DNA of 34,270 nt from Streptomyces flaveolus (GCF_014648815.1 NZ_BMRV01000016.1:151397-185666), one strand, 5' to 3'. Shown: positions 6,455 to 14,767, counted from the stretch's first letter. The notes: generated by a model not told the origin, from the sequence alone. A program made the numbers and translations.

Positions 6455-8533
6455 ATGAGTGCAGCCGGGTCTGCCGGTTTCGAGGGCGCCGAGCCGCCGC
6501 GCGGACCCGTGCGTCCCAGCGGGCTGCTCGACGTGCTGAACGTGGCCTCGGTCGTGCTGGACACCGAGGGCCGGATCGTGCTGTGGAGCCCGCAGGCCGA
6601 GGAGCTGTTCGGCTACTCCGCCCAGGAGGCGCTGGGTGAGTACGCCGCCCGGATCATGGTCCACGAGAAACATCTCGACCTGGTCGTGAAGCTGTTCGCC
6701 GACGTGATGAAGACCGGCCGGAGCTGGGCCGGCGCCTTCCCCGTCCGCCGCAAGGACGGCGCCACCCGGCTGGTCGAGTTCCGCAACATGCGGCTGCTCG
6801 ACGACCGGGGCGACGTCTACGCGCTCGGGCTCGCGGTCGACCGGTCCACGGTGCGCCGACTGGAGCACGACGTGGCCCTGTCCGCCCGGGTGATCACGCA
6901 GTCCCCGATCGGACTGGCGGTCCTGGACACGGACCTGCGGTACGTGTCGGTCAACCCGGCGCTGGAGCGGATCAACGGCGTCCCCGCCGAGGCCCATGTC
7001 GGCCGCACGATCCGGGAGGTGCTGCCGGAGGTGGGCGCCGACGCGCTGGAGGGCGCGGCGCGCAGGGTGCTGGAGACCGGGCGGCCGGTCGTCGACCAGT
7101 CCGCGACCGGTCGGACCCCGGCCGACCCGGACGAGGACCATGCCTGGTCGGTCTCGCTGTACCGGCTGGAGGACGCCCTCGGCGCGGTGCTGGGTGTGGC
7201 CGTCTCGATCGTGGACGTCACCGAGCAGTACCGGGCGGGCGTCGAGGCGGAGGCCGCGCGGCGCCGTCTCGCCGCCGTCGCCGACGCCTCCGCCCGGATC
7301 GGCACCACGCTGGAGCTGGACCGCACGGCCCGCGAACTGGCCGACGTGGCCGTGCCGGACCTCGCCGACATAGCGGCCGTGGACCTGCTGGAGGCCGTGG
7401 TCAAGGGCCGCCGCAGCACCCTGGCCCCCGCCGAGCCCGCGGTGATCCGGGCCCTGGCCGTCCAGGCGGACAACGCCCCCGAGGCGCTGCGGGCGGCCGA
7501 TCCGCCCGGACAGGTCGCCCGGTACGGGCCGGAGCGCCTGGTCACCGAGTGCGTGCGCACCGCCCGGCCCGTGATGGTGGCCGAGGTGACGGACGAGGAC
7601 CTGACCCGCATCGCCCGTTCACCCGAGGCGGCCGAGCTGCTGCGCCGGGCCGGCGTGCACTCGTACCTCGCCGTCCCGCTGATCGCGCGCGGCGAGGTGC
7701 TCGGCGCCCTGGATCTGAAGCGGACCGCCAATCCCATGCCGTTCGACGAGGACGATCTGCTGCTGGCCCGGGAGCTGGCCGCGCGCGCGGCGCTGCAGAT
7801 CGACAACGCCCGCTGGTACCAGAACGCCCGCGACGCCGCCCTCACCCTGCAGCGCAGCATGCTGCCGAGCCACCCGCGGGTGACGGGCGGTCTGGAGGTC
7901 GCCTCCCGGTACCAGCCCGCCGAGGCCACCAGCGAGGTCGGCGGCGACTGGTTCGACGTCATCCCGCTGGAGGGCTGCAAGACGGCCCTGGTCGTGGGCG
8001 ACGTGATGGGCAGCGGCATCACGGCGGCGGCGTCCATGGGACGGCTGCGCACCGCGACGAACACACTGGCCGCCCTGGACCTGGATCCGGCGCTGCTGCT
8101 CGAACACCTCGACCGGACCACGGCCGGCCTGGACCAGGCCATCGCGACCTGTGTGTACGCCGTCCACGACCCGCACGCCCGGCAGTGCCGCATCGCCAAC
8201 GCCGGGCACCTGCCGCCGGTGCGGCTGCGCGCCGGCCGCCCTCCGGAGCTGCTGGACCTGCCCACCGGGGTGCCGCTCGGGGTGGGCGGCGTCGCCTTCT
8301 CCACCACCACCGTCGATCTGGAACCGGGCGACCGGCTGGTGTTCTACACCGACGGTCTCGTCGAGACGCGCCAGCAGCCGATCGACGACCGGCTGGCCGC
8401 GCTCCTGGCCGTGCTGGAGGGCCCGGACCGTCCCTTGGAGGAGGTCTGCGACCTGCTCCTGCGCACGCTGCACGAGCCGCAGAACTCCGACGACGTGGCC
8501 CTGCTGATCGCCCGGGCCACTCCACCGGAGTAG
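6455..8533 (+). CDS. PAS-PAS-GAF-SpoIIE (PP2C) serine phosphatase
   Basis: 692 residues from ATG at 6455. An in-frame GTG at 6422 is an alternative, but AAAGGAG is 16 bases from it, so the start is uncertain. Order: PAS domain about 20-135 (ASVVLDTEGRIVLWSPQAEELFGYSAQEALG); second PAS about 145-275 (GLAVLDTDLRYVSVNPALERINGV); GAF about 300-455 (HSYLAVPLIARGEVLGALDLKR); then a SpoIIE-type PP2C phosphatase about 465-690. The metal-binding motifs are present: GGDWFD (about 495), GDVMGSGI (about 515), YTDGLVETR (about 630) and NSDDVALL (about 678). Such proteins dephosphorylate anti-anti-sigma factors or similar targets in response to small-molecule, redox or light cues. No kinase domain is fused and no anti-sigma gene is adjacent, so its partner is encoded elsewhere. 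Confidence 0.93.
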   Translation: MSAAGSAGFEGAEPPRGPVRPSGLLDVLNVASVVLDTEGRIVLWSPQAEELFGYSAQEALGEYAARIMVHEKHLDLVVKLFADVMKTGRSWAGAFPVRRKDGATRLVEFRNMRLLDDRGDVYALGLAVDRSTVRRLEHDVALSARVITQSPIGLAVLDTDLRYVSVNPALERINGVPAEAHVGRTIREVLPEVGADALEGAARRVLETGRPVVDQSATGRTPADPDEDHAWSVSLYRLEDALGAVLGVAVSIVDVTEQYRAGVEAEAARRRLAAVADASARIGTTLELDRTARELADVAVPDLADIAAVDLLEAVVKGRRSTLAPAEPAVIRALAVQADNAPEALRAADPPGQVARYGPERLVTECVRTARPVMVAEVTDEDLTRIARSPEAAELLRRAGVHSYLAVPLIARGEVLGALDLKRTANPMPFDEDDLLLARELAARAALQIDNARWYQNARDAALTLQRSMLPSHPRVTGGLEVASRYQPAEATSEVGGDWFDVIPLEGCKTALVVGDVMGSGITAAASMGRLRTATNTLAALDLDPALLLEHLDRTTAGLDQAIATCVYAVHDPHARQCRIANAGHLPPVRLRAGRPPELLDLPTGVPLGVGGVAFSTTTVDLEPGDRLVFYTDGLVETRQQPIDDRLAALLAVLEGPDRPLEEVCDLLLRTLHEPQNSDDVALLIARATPPE

Positions 8534-8545
8534 ACCGGCGCTCCG

Positions 8546-9361
8546 CTACCGCCTGACGCCGATCACCACCTGCGCGTACAGCTCGTCGCTGACCGCGAGG
8601 CGAGTGGTCAGCCCGCCGCGGGTGAAGGCGTCGACGGCGGCCGGGGCCTGGCGTTCGCTCGTCTCGACCAGCACGCAGCCGCCGGGCGCGAGCCAGCCGG
8701 ACGCCTCGGCGGCGACCCGGCGCAGCACGTCGAGGCCGTCGGTGCCGCCGTCGAGGGCGACCAGCGGCTCGTGGTCGCGGGCCTCGGCGGGCAGCAGGGC
8801 GACCTCCCCGGTGGGGACGTAGGGCACGTTGGCGGCGAGTATGTCGATCCGCCCGCGCAGCGCGCCGGGCAGCGCGTCGAACAGGTCGCCGGTGTGCACC
8901 TGGCCGCCGGCGGCGGTGAGGTTGCCGCGGGCGCAGCGCACGGCGGCCGGGTCGACGTCGGCGGCATGCACCTCGGGCCGGTCGAGGGCGGCGGCCAGGG
9001 CCGCGCCGACGGCGCCCGAACCGCAGCACAGGTCCACGACGACGCCCGCGTCGGGCGCGTGGGCGAGGGCCTGGTCCACGAGGAACTCGGTACGGCGGCG
9101 GGGGACGAAGACACCGGGCGCCACGGCGATGCGCAGCCCGTGGAACTCGGCCCAGCCGAGGACGAGTTCCAGGGGGAGGCCGGTGACGCGGCGGTCGACC
9201 AGCGCGGCGAGTTCGCCGGGGGTGCGGGCGGCGTCGAGGATCAGCTCCGCCTCGTCCTCGGCGAAGACGCACCCCGCGGCGCGGAGCGCGGACACGACGG
9301 AGTCACGGGAGGGGAAGGCGGAGGCGGAAGGAGAAGAGGACGCCGGGAACAGTGGAGGCAT
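8546..9361 (-). CDS. PrmC/HemK-related putative protein-(glutamine-N5) methyltransferase
   Basis: 271 residues. An N-terminal helical domain (residues 20-75) is followed by a Rossmann methyltransferase. The SAM motif VVDLCCGSGAVG is at 108-119, and the acidic residue binding the ribose is in HAADVDP at 132-138. The catalytic tetrapeptide, usually NPPY, is NVPY at 178-181. This variant marks the PrmC-related subfamily (I recall TIGR03704) rather than the release-factor methyltransferase of the prfA-prmC operon, so the target is not established. A GTG at about residue 22 is another possible start. The gene follows a membrane-protein gene on the same strand across a 172-base gap full of inverted repeats. 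Confidence 0.85.
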   Translation of the reverse strand: MPPLFPASSSPSASAFPSRDSVVSALRAAGCVFAEDEAELILDAARTPGELAALVDRRVTGLPLELVLGWAEFHGLRIAVAPGVFVPRRRTEFLVDQALAHAPDAGVVVDLCCGSGAVGAALAAALDRPEVHAADVDPAAVRCARGNLTAAGGQVHTGDLFDALPGALRGRIDILAANVPYVPTGEVALLPAEARDHEPLVALDGGTDGLDVLRRVAAEASGWLAPGGCVLVETSERQAPAAVDAFTRGGLTTRLAVSDELYAQVVIGVRR

Positions 9362-9368
9362 GGAAGCC

Positions 9369-9478
9369 GAGAGCCTTTCGAGAACCGAAGGGCGCTCTCC
9401 CGGTCACCGGTGGCCGGTGACCGCACTGCCGAGAGGTGAGAGCACCCGGGCCGACACAGCGGTAATGGGTCTCACCTC
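9369..9478 (-). promoter_or_regulatory. Three-hairpin candidate cis-regulatory leader
   Basis: Read on the minus strand, three stems come in succession before the methyltransferase start: (1) GAGGTGAGA (9470-9478) with TCTCACCTC (9433-9441), 9 bp, and an internal ACCC/GGGT that can extend it; (2) CGGTCACCGG (9414-9423) with CCGGTGACCG (9401-9410), 10 bp with a 3-base loop; (3) GAGAGC (9394-9399) with GCTCTC (9369-9374), 6 bp with inner CTTCG/CGAAAG pairing, ending 7 bases before the start codon. The only Shine-Dalgarno-like run, GAAAGG (9374-9379), lies inside stem 3. Stem 1 could also be the terminator of the upstream membrane-protein gene. Confidence 0.4.
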
Positions 9479-9533
9479 CCAGGTGTTCGGCGGCCGGGAC
9501 TGCCCGCGGCCGTCGGCCACACTACCCCAACGA

Positions 9534-10607
9534 TCAGACGGCGACGGTCTCCTCGGCCTCTTCGTCGGCCTCTTCCGCCGCCTCCTCGCCGGCGGCCGGT
9601 TCCGCCTTCTCCCCGTCCGGCCTCGCGTGCCTCGGGTGAGCCGGCGCGGGCGCGCCGACCCGCTCGCGGAGGGCGGCGACGCCCGTCACCACGAGCCCGA
9701 GCAGCAGCCAGGCGACCAGGGTCCAGACGCTGCGCCCCAGTCCGTCGCCGTCGAAGTAGAGCAGGCTGCGGGTGCCCTCGACGAAGCCGGCGCCGTTCCA
9801 GAAGGCGTGCAGGGTGCCGAAGAAGCCGTTCTGCAGCTCGGGGCGGAACAGGCCGCCGGAGGTGGTGAAGTTGAGCATCACGAACAGCACCATCATGGCG
9901 AGCGTGGTCCACCGCTTGAGGAAGGTGTGCAGGCCGACGCCGATGAACAGGATGCCGGCGGCGTAGAGCCAGGCCATGCCCCACAGGCCGGCGAGGTCGT
10001 GGTGCGCGAGGTGGAACACGGGTCCGGCGAGCAGGGCGCCGATGCCGCTGACGACGACCGAGACGCCGAGCGTCAGCAGGGCGCGGATCCTCATCGGCAG
10101 CGCGGACCCGGCGGCGCCGAGGGCGGCCACGGAGGCGTAGGAGCCGATGCTGACCGCGATCAGCAGGAAGAACAGCCCCTGCCCGGTGGGGTCGTCGTCG
10201 ACCGGGGTGGCGACGTCGGTGACCTTCAGCGGGACGCCCTGCCGCTCGGCGAGCGGGGTGAAGACCTTCTCCGCGGCCATGGCGCCCATGTCGGAGGCGG
10301 CGGTGGCCACGACGACCTCGGGCGCCTCGCCGCCGGGCACGTAGGCGCCGGTGATGTCACGGTGCCGGAGCAGGTCGACGGCCTCGGAGCGGGTGGGGAC
10401 GGTCCGGACGTCGAGCGCGTCACCGCCCCCGTCCTTGACCGTCTGGGCGAGCACCTTGGCCTCGGGACCCGAGCCGACGACGGCGACGGGCAGGTGGTTC
10501 GGCTCGGGGGTGACGAAGGCCCCCATGTACGCGAGCCCCATGCCGACGCACATCAGCAGCGGGGTGATCAGGTGCGTGAGCACATGGCGCAGGGCGTGCG
10601 ACCTCAT
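9534..10607 (-). CDS. ABC-2/YhgE-DUF3533-like membrane protein
   Basis: 357 residues from ATG at 10607 (GGAGG 10 bases upstream). A first transmembrane helix (about 8-33, LITPLLMCVGMGLAYMGAF) leads into an extracytoplasmic domain of about 110 residues (PVAVVGSGPEAKVLAQTVKDG...LRHRDITGAYVPGG). Five further hydrophobic segments lie between about 145 and 325 (FFLLIAVSIGSYASV, LLTLGVSVVVSGIGALL, GMAWLYAAGILFIGVGL, TTLAMMVLFVMLNF, LVAWLLLGLVVTGVAAL). The tail is very acidic (AAGEEAAEEADEEAEE). This topology is that of YhgE/Pip and DUF3533 proteins, relatives of ABC-2 permeases without their own ATPase. It is divergent from a MarR gene and shares an operator region, so drug or stress-inducible expression is likely. 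Substrate unknown. Confidence 0.85.
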   Translation of the reverse strand: MRSHALRHVLTHLITPLLMCVGMGLAYMGAFVTPEPNHLPVAVVGSGPEAKVLAQTVKDGGGDALDVRTVPTRSEAVDLLRHRDITGAYVPGGEAPEVVVATAASDMGAMAAEKVFTPLAERQGVPLKVTDVATPVDDDPTGQGLFFLLIAVSIGSYASVAALGAAGSALPMRIRALLTLGVSVVVSGIGALLAGPVFHLAHHDLAGLWGMAWLYAAGILFIGVGLHTFLKRWTTLAMMVLFVMLNFTTSGGLFRPELQNGFFGTLHAFWNGAGFVEGTRSLLYFDGDGLGRSVWTLVAWLLLGLVVTGVAALRERVGAPAPAHPRHARPDGEKAEPAAGEEAAEEADEEAEETVAV

Positions 10608-10625
10608 CGGCCCGCATCCTCCAAT

Positions 10626-10668
10626 GGTTGGCTTATACAACTACGACTTCAAGTTGTACTATACAACC
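10626..10668. promoter_or_regulatory. MarR operator region between divergent genes
   Basis: An AT-rich island between the membrane-protein and MarR starts. TACAACT (10636-10642) and AGTTGTA (10652-10658) form a perfect inverted repeat with 9-base spacing. TATACAAC occurs twice as a direct repeat (10634-10641 and 10660-10667), and GGTTG (10626-10630) mirrors CAACC (10664-10668). This fits two overlapping MarR dimer sites covering both promoters. Confidence 0.6.
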
Positions 10669-10687
10669 GAACTGCGAGGGAGGATCC

Positions 10688-11182
10688 GTGACGGCAGCCG
10701 AGAGGTCCGATGAGACCACTGTCACCCCCGGCGCCCGCGCGGCGGACACGGCCGTGGAGACCATCCAGCGGGAGATGACGGCCTTTGCCCGCCGTGCCCG
10801 CGCCTCGGCGGGGCGCATGCACCCCGAGCTGTCGCTGGTGTCGTACACGCTGCTCGGGCATCTGGAGGAGCGGGACGGGTGCCGGGCCACCGACCTGGCC
10901 GCCCACTACGCCCTGGACAAGTCCACCGTGAGCCGGCAGGTGGCCGCGCTGGAGCGCGCCGAGCTGGTCGAGCGGCGCGTGGACCCGGACGACCACCGCG
11001 TCCAGGTCCTGCATCTGACGGACGCCGGCCGGCGCATCCTGGCGCAGGTGACGGAGAGCCGCCGGACCGCGTTCCGGGAGCGGCTGGCCGACTGGTCCGA
11101 GGAGGACCTGATCCGCTTCGCCGCGTATCTGGAGCGGTACAACGCGTGGCAGGACGCCGGGCCCGGCGAGGACCCGGTCTGA
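10688..11182 (+). CDS. MarR-family transcriptional regulator
   Basis: 164 residues from GTG at 10688, just downstream of GAGGGAGGA. The winged helix reads GCRATDLAAHYALDKSTVSRQVAALERAELVERRVDPDDHRVQVLHLTDAG (about residues 63-112), with the DxRxxxLxLT-type wing typical of MarR. Helices on both sides form the dimer interface. It is divergent from the YhgE/DUF3533-like membrane protein, with paired inverted repeats between them, so it most likely represses both genes and is released by a small ligand, perhaps a compound the membrane protein helps export. The ligand is not predictable. Confidence 0.93.
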   Translation: MTAAERSDETTVTPGARAADTAVETIQREMTAFARRARASAGRMHPELSLVSYTLLGHLEERDGCRATDLAAHYALDKSTVSRQVAALERAELVERRVDPDDHRVQVLHLTDAGRRILAQVTESRRTAFRERLADWSEEDLIRFAAYLERYNAWQDAGPGEDPV

Positions 11183-11275
11183 GGTCCCGCCCGAAGGCAC
11201 GTACCGTTGACCGCGTACGCACTGATCACGCCGACCGCGGGCAGCCCCTCCCCGTCGGCCGAAAGGCCCCGCCGC

Positions 11276-11881
11276 ATGAACACCACCCGAGGCTTCACCG
11301 GGCGCGCACGCTCCGCCCGGCCGGGACTTCCGCCCGGCCAGTACGACGCGGGCGACGACTGGCCCGTGCTGTCCGCCGAGGTCACGCCCGACCTGGCCCC
11401 CGACGACTGGTCCTTCCGCATCGGCGGACTGGTGGCCCGGCCCCGCACCTGGAACCGGGCCGACGCCGACCGGCTGCCGGCCTCGGCGTACGCCGGCGAC
11501 ATCCACTGCGTGACCGGCTGGTCGAAGTTCGGCGTGCGGTTCGGGGGCGTGTCCCTGGACGCCTTCCTGGACGCGGCCGGCCCCTTGCCGTCCGCCACGC
11601 ACGCCGTCGCCTACGCGCACACCGGCTACACCGCGAACCTGCCGCTGGCCGACCTGACCGGCGGGCGCGCGTGGATCGCGTGGGAGTACGACGGGCAGCC
11701 GCTGGCCCCCGAGCACGGCGGTCCGGCGCGGCTGGTGGTGCCGCACCTGTACTTCTGGAAGAGCGTCAAGTGGATCGCGGGCCTGGAGCTCCTCGACCAC
11801 GACGAGCCGGGCTTCTGGGAACAGAACGGCTATCACGCGCGCGGCAATCCCTGGGAGGAGCAGCGGTACTCCGGTGACTGA
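11276..11881 (+). CDS. Molybdopterin-dependent oxidoreductase, sulfite-oxidase fold
   Basis: 201 residues from ATG at 11276. The single domain belongs to the sulfite oxidase/YedY (MsrP) molybdopterin fold. DIHCVTGWSK places the Mo-ligand Cys at residue 78, and VAYAHTGYTANLPLADL plus HLYFWKSVKWI complete the cofactor pocket. There is no twin-arginine signal peptide and no haem domain, so unlike MsrP it should work in the cytoplasm. Its stop codon overlaps the start of the next gene, an FNR-type flavoprotein, by 8 bases, so the two are translated together and probably form an NAD(P)H-to-Mo electron chain. The substrate is unknown. Confidence 0.88.
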   Translation: MNTTRGFTGRARSARPGLPPGQYDAGDDWPVLSAEVTPDLAPDDWSFRIGGLVARPRTWNRADADRLPASAYAGDIHCVTGWSKFGVRFGGVSLDAFLDAAGPLPSATHAVAYAHTGYTANLPLADLTGGRAWIAWEYDGQPLAPEHGGPARLVVPHLYFWKSVKWIAGLELLDHDEPGFWEQNGYHARGNPWEEQRYSGD

Positions 11882-12653
11882 GACGGCGACGACACACAGC
11901 ACACCCGCCTTCACTCCCCCGACGCGGTTCGCCGTGCCCGGGCGCATCGAGGTGGACGGCCGGGTGGCCGGGACGTGGCAGACGGCCACGCTCACGGAGA
12001 TCCGCCGCGAGACGCCCCGCGCGGCCACCTTCCGGCTGGCGGTCCCCGGCTGGGCGGGGCACGTACCTGGCCAGCACCTGATGCTGCGGCTGACCGCGCC
12101 CGACGGGTACGTGGCCCAGCGCCACTACTCCCTGGCGTCCGCGCCCGACGACTCGGGGCACATCGAGCTGACCCTCGACCATGTGGCCGACGGCGAGGTG
12201 TCCGGCTGGTTCCACACGGTGGCCAGGCCCGGCGACCGGATCGAGGTGCGGGGCCCGCTCAGCGGCTTCTTCGCCTGGCCCGGCGACCGGCCCGCGCTGC
12301 TGCTCGGCGCCGGCTCCGGCGTGGTGCCGCTCATGTCGATGGTGCGCCACCACCGGGCACGGGGGCTGTCGGTGCCGGTGCGGCTGCTGGTGTCGGCGCG
12401 CAGCCCGGAGGAGCTGATCTACGCGCGGGAGTTCGGGCCGGAGACGACGCCCGTGTTCACCCGGAGCGCTCCGGAGGGGACGCCGGTGGGACGGCTGACC
12501 GCCGCGCACCTGGCGCCCCTGCTCGCCGACCCGCCCGCCGGAGGCTGGGAGGCGTACGTGTGCGGCTCGAACTCCTTCGCGGAGCACGCCTCGCGGCTGC
12601 TGGTGGCGGCGGGACAGCCGGTGGACCGGATCCGTATCGAGCGCTTCGGCTGA
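11874..12653 (+). CDS. FAD/NAD(P)H oxidoreductase, ferredoxin-reductase (FNR) type
   Basis: 259 residues from GTG at 11874, inside the end of the preceding molybdoenzyme gene. After a disordered start of about 35 residues the FNR fold begins: the FAD motif RHYSLAS is at 83-89, the NAD(P)-ribose loop GAGSGVVP at 145-152, and the terminal YVCGSNSF motif at about 227-234, with a short tail ending RIERFG. There is no 2Fe-2S domain, so electrons leave through the flavin or through a separate protein. The overlap points to the sulfite-oxidase-like protein as its direct partner: a two-component molybdoenzyme/reductase, with the reducing direction more likely than oxidation of sulfite. Confidence 0.9.
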   Translation: MTETATTHSTPAFTPPTRFAVPGRIEVDGRVAGTWQTATLTEIRRETPRAATFRLAVPGWAGHVPGQHLMLRLTAPDGYVAQRHYSLASAPDDSGHIELTLDHVADGEVSGWFHTVARPGDRIEVRGPLSGFFAWPGDRPALLLGAGSGVVPLMSMVRHHRARGLSVPVRLLVSARSPEELIYAREFGPETTPVFTRSAPEGTPVGRLTAAHLAPLLADPPAGGWEAYVCGSNSFAEHASRLLVAAGQPVDRIRIERFG

Positions 12654-12910
12654 CCGCGGGGGCCGCGGGAGCGGGCCGTGTCCGGGCCGTGTTTCCCCGC
12701 GCGTGGGCTGGGCACTTGGGCGGCGGCACGGAACGGCCGTCCGGCGACTCGGCGTGAGCGACGTGGTGGGCGGTGAGCAAGACCCGCCGGACGGGGTACC
12801 GGACCTGTGCGGGGCACGCGCACGCGTGACGCGATGCGGAGACGGCGGCGGCCCACCCCGTACGGCCGCTCGTCGCATCCTCCGGTCGCGGTGACCGCGA
12901 GGAGGTCGAC

Positions 12911-13492
12911 ATGCGAACCCGGGTGCGCGGCTGGCGCTGGCGGCGCAATCCGCTGCGGCGCCGGTCGGACGTCGTGGAGGCGTGGACCGCGCTGGTCGTC
13001 GCCGTCCTGCTGGTCGTCGGCGCTCCGCTGCTGGGGGCTGCCGCGGCCCTGTGGGCCCACGGCCAGGCGCAGACGGTCGCGGCGCAGCAGCGCGCCGAGC
13101 GCCACCGCGTGCACGCCACGGTGATCGACCGGACCCCGGACAGCCTGTCGTCGGTGCAGACCGGCGGGCAGTCGTACCGCGCGACCGTGCGCTGGACCAC
13201 GCCGGACGGTGACACGCAGACCACCACGAGCCGTGTCCCGGCCGGTGCCAGGCAGGGCGACGTGATCGCCGTGTGGCTCGACACCCAGGGCCGGAGCGTG
13301 CCGCCGCCGGCCGGCGACTCCGCGGTCTGGGAGCACACCGTCACCGTCGGCGCGTTCACGACCCTGGGCGCCGCCCTCACCGTCCTCCTCGCGCAGTGCG
13401 TCGTCCACCGGACGGCGCTGCGGCGCCGGATGGCCGAGTGGGAGCGCGACTGGGCGCGTACGGAACCGCAGTGGACACACCGCCGGGCCTGA
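12911..13492 (+). CDS. Rv1733c-like two-transmembrane protein
   Basis: 193 residues from ATG at 12911 with GAGGAGG just upstream. Arg-rich start (WRWRRNPLRRRSD), a first transmembrane helix at about 24-48, an extracytoplasmic domain at about 50-140 (HATVIDRTPDSLSSVQTGGQSYRATVRW...VWLDTQGRSVPPP), a second transmembrane helix at about 144-166, and a basic cytoplasmic tail (HRTALRRRMAEWERDW). This is the layout of the Rv1733c family, abundant in Streptomyces and mycobacteria; its role is unknown. The 257-base gap before it (12654-12910) shows no clear gene. The 270-base gap after it contains an inverted repeat at 13706-13728. Confidence 0.82.
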   Translation: MRTRVRGWRWRRNPLRRRSDVVEAWTALVVAVLLVVGAPLLGAAAALWAHGQAQTVAAQQRAERHRVHATVIDRTPDSLSSVQTGGQSYRATVRWTTPDGDTQTTTSRVPAGARQGDVIAVWLDTQGRSVPPPAGDSAVWEHTVTVGAFTTLGAALTVLLAQCVVHRTALRRRMAEWERDWARTEPQWTHRRA

Positions 13493-13705
13493 CGCCGACG
13501 GCTTCGCCCGCACGGCCGGCGGCCGGCTCCAGGCGCGGGTGACCCGACCACCTGGGCCGGTCACCGGTGATCCGGCGACCGGCGTGGCCGCTCCCCGGGA
13601 CCAGGGAATCCTGCTGACCAGCGGATCGGCGCGTCATCCGGTTGCGGCGCGGCGTCGGTGCCGAGCCGGGCCCCGGAGGGATCTGGCGAGTCGTCCGACC
13701 ACTCA

Positions 13706-13728
13706 CGTACGGTGTGATCATCCGTACG
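13706..13728. promoter_or_regulatory. Inverted repeat CGTACGG-N9-CCGTACG
   Basis: Perfect 7-bp arms at 13706-13712 and 13722-13728, separated by 9 bases, lie 34 bases upstream of the acetyl-xylan-esterase-like gene. Size and placement suit a dimeric repressor site overlapping the promoter. The left arm contains TACGGT, a possible -10 hexamer. Confidence 0.4.
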
Positions 13729-13762
13729 GCCCCGCACTGTCTCCCCGCAAAGGCGGTTCTCG

Positions 13763-14731
13763 ATGGCCCTGTTCGACCTTCCGCTCGAGGAACTCCGCGC
13801 CCACCGCAGCGAGTCCACCGAGCCCGAGGACTTCGACGCGTTCTGGAGCAAGACCCTCCAGGAGGCCCGCGCGCACGACCTCGACGCCCGCTTCGAACCG
13901 GTCGACACGGGACTGTCCACGGTGCGGGTGTACGACGTGACGTTCGCCGGGTTCGGGGGTCACCCGGTGAAGGGCTGGCTGATCCTGCCCGCCGCGGCCG
14001 AGGAGCCGCTGCCGCTGGTGGTGGAGTTCGTCGGGTACGGCGGCGGGCGTGGGCTGCCGCACGAGCACCTGCTGTGGGCGTCCACGGGCCGGGCGCACTT
14101 CGTGATGGACACCCGAGGCCAGGGCAGTGCCTGGGGCGGCGGTGGCGGGACCGCCGACCCGGTCGGCGGCACGCCCGCGTACCCGGGCTTCATGACCCGC
14201 GGCATCGACGCCCCGGAGAACTACTACTACCGGCGCGTCTTCACCGACGCGGTGCGCGCGGTCGAGGCGGCGCGCTCGCACCCGCTGACCGACCCGGCGC
14301 GCACGGTCGCGCTGGGCGGCAGCCAGGGCGGCGGCATATCGATCGCGGTCGGCGGCCTGGTGCCGGACCTGGCGGCCGTCGCGCCGGACGTGCCGTTCCT
14401 GTGCGACTTCCCGCGTGCGGTGACGCTCACCGACCGGCACCCGTACCGGGAGGTGGGCCTGTACCTGAAGACGCACCGCGGCCGCACGGGGGACGCCCTG
14501 CGCACGCTGTCCTACTTCGACGGCGTGCACTTCGCGGCCCGCGGCCGGGCCCCCGCCCTGTTCTCGGCGGCACTCGAGGACCAGACCTGCCCGCCGTCGA
14601 CCGTCTTCGCGGCGTTCAACGCGTGGGCGCACGAGGACAAGGCGATCGAGGTGTACGACTTCAACGACCACGAGGGCGGCGGTCCCTTCCAGGAGGCCGC
14701 GAAGCTCCGCTGGCTGCGCTCGTACGCCTGA
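13763..14731 (+). CDS. Acetyl-xylan esterase / cephalosporin-C deacetylase family hydrolase
   Basis: 322 residues, the usual length for the carbohydrate-esterase-7 (AXE1) family, from ATG at 13763 with AAAGG upstream. N-terminal signature DFDAFWSKTL at 23-32; oxyanion/Arg region DTRGQGSAWG at about 116-125; nucleophile Ser187 in GGSQGG; acid Asp273 in ALEDQTCPPST; His303 in FNDHEGGG. These enzymes remove acetyl groups from short xylo-oligosaccharides and related small esters inside the cell. There is no signal peptide, in keeping with that. An inverted repeat upstream suggests substrate-controlled expression. A serine esterase gene follows after 110 bases on the same strand. Confidence 0.93.
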   Translation: MALFDLPLEELRAHRSESTEPEDFDAFWSKTLQEARAHDLDARFEPVDTGLSTVRVYDVTFAGFGGHPVKGWLILPAAAEEPLPLVVEFVGYGGGRGLPHEHLLWASTGRAHFVMDTRGQGSAWGGGGGTADPVGGTPAYPGFMTRGIDAPENYYYRRVFTDAVRAVEAARSHPLTDPARTVALGGSQGGGISIAVGGLVPDLAAVAPDVPFLCDFPRAVTLTDRHPYREVGLYLKTHRGRTGDALRTLSYFDGVHFAARGRAPALFSAALEDQTCPPSTVFAAFNAWAHEDKAIEVYDFNDHEGGGPFQEAAKLRWLRSYA

Positions 14732-14767
14732 GCCCGGGCGGGCCGTGTCCGCGGGCTTCCGTCCGGT

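Noticed and set aside
8829..10691. 620-residue plus-strand open frame across the methyltransferase and membrane-protein genes
   Set aside because: It overlaps two well-supported minus-strand genes and their leader, and shows low-complexity shadow composition and no motif.
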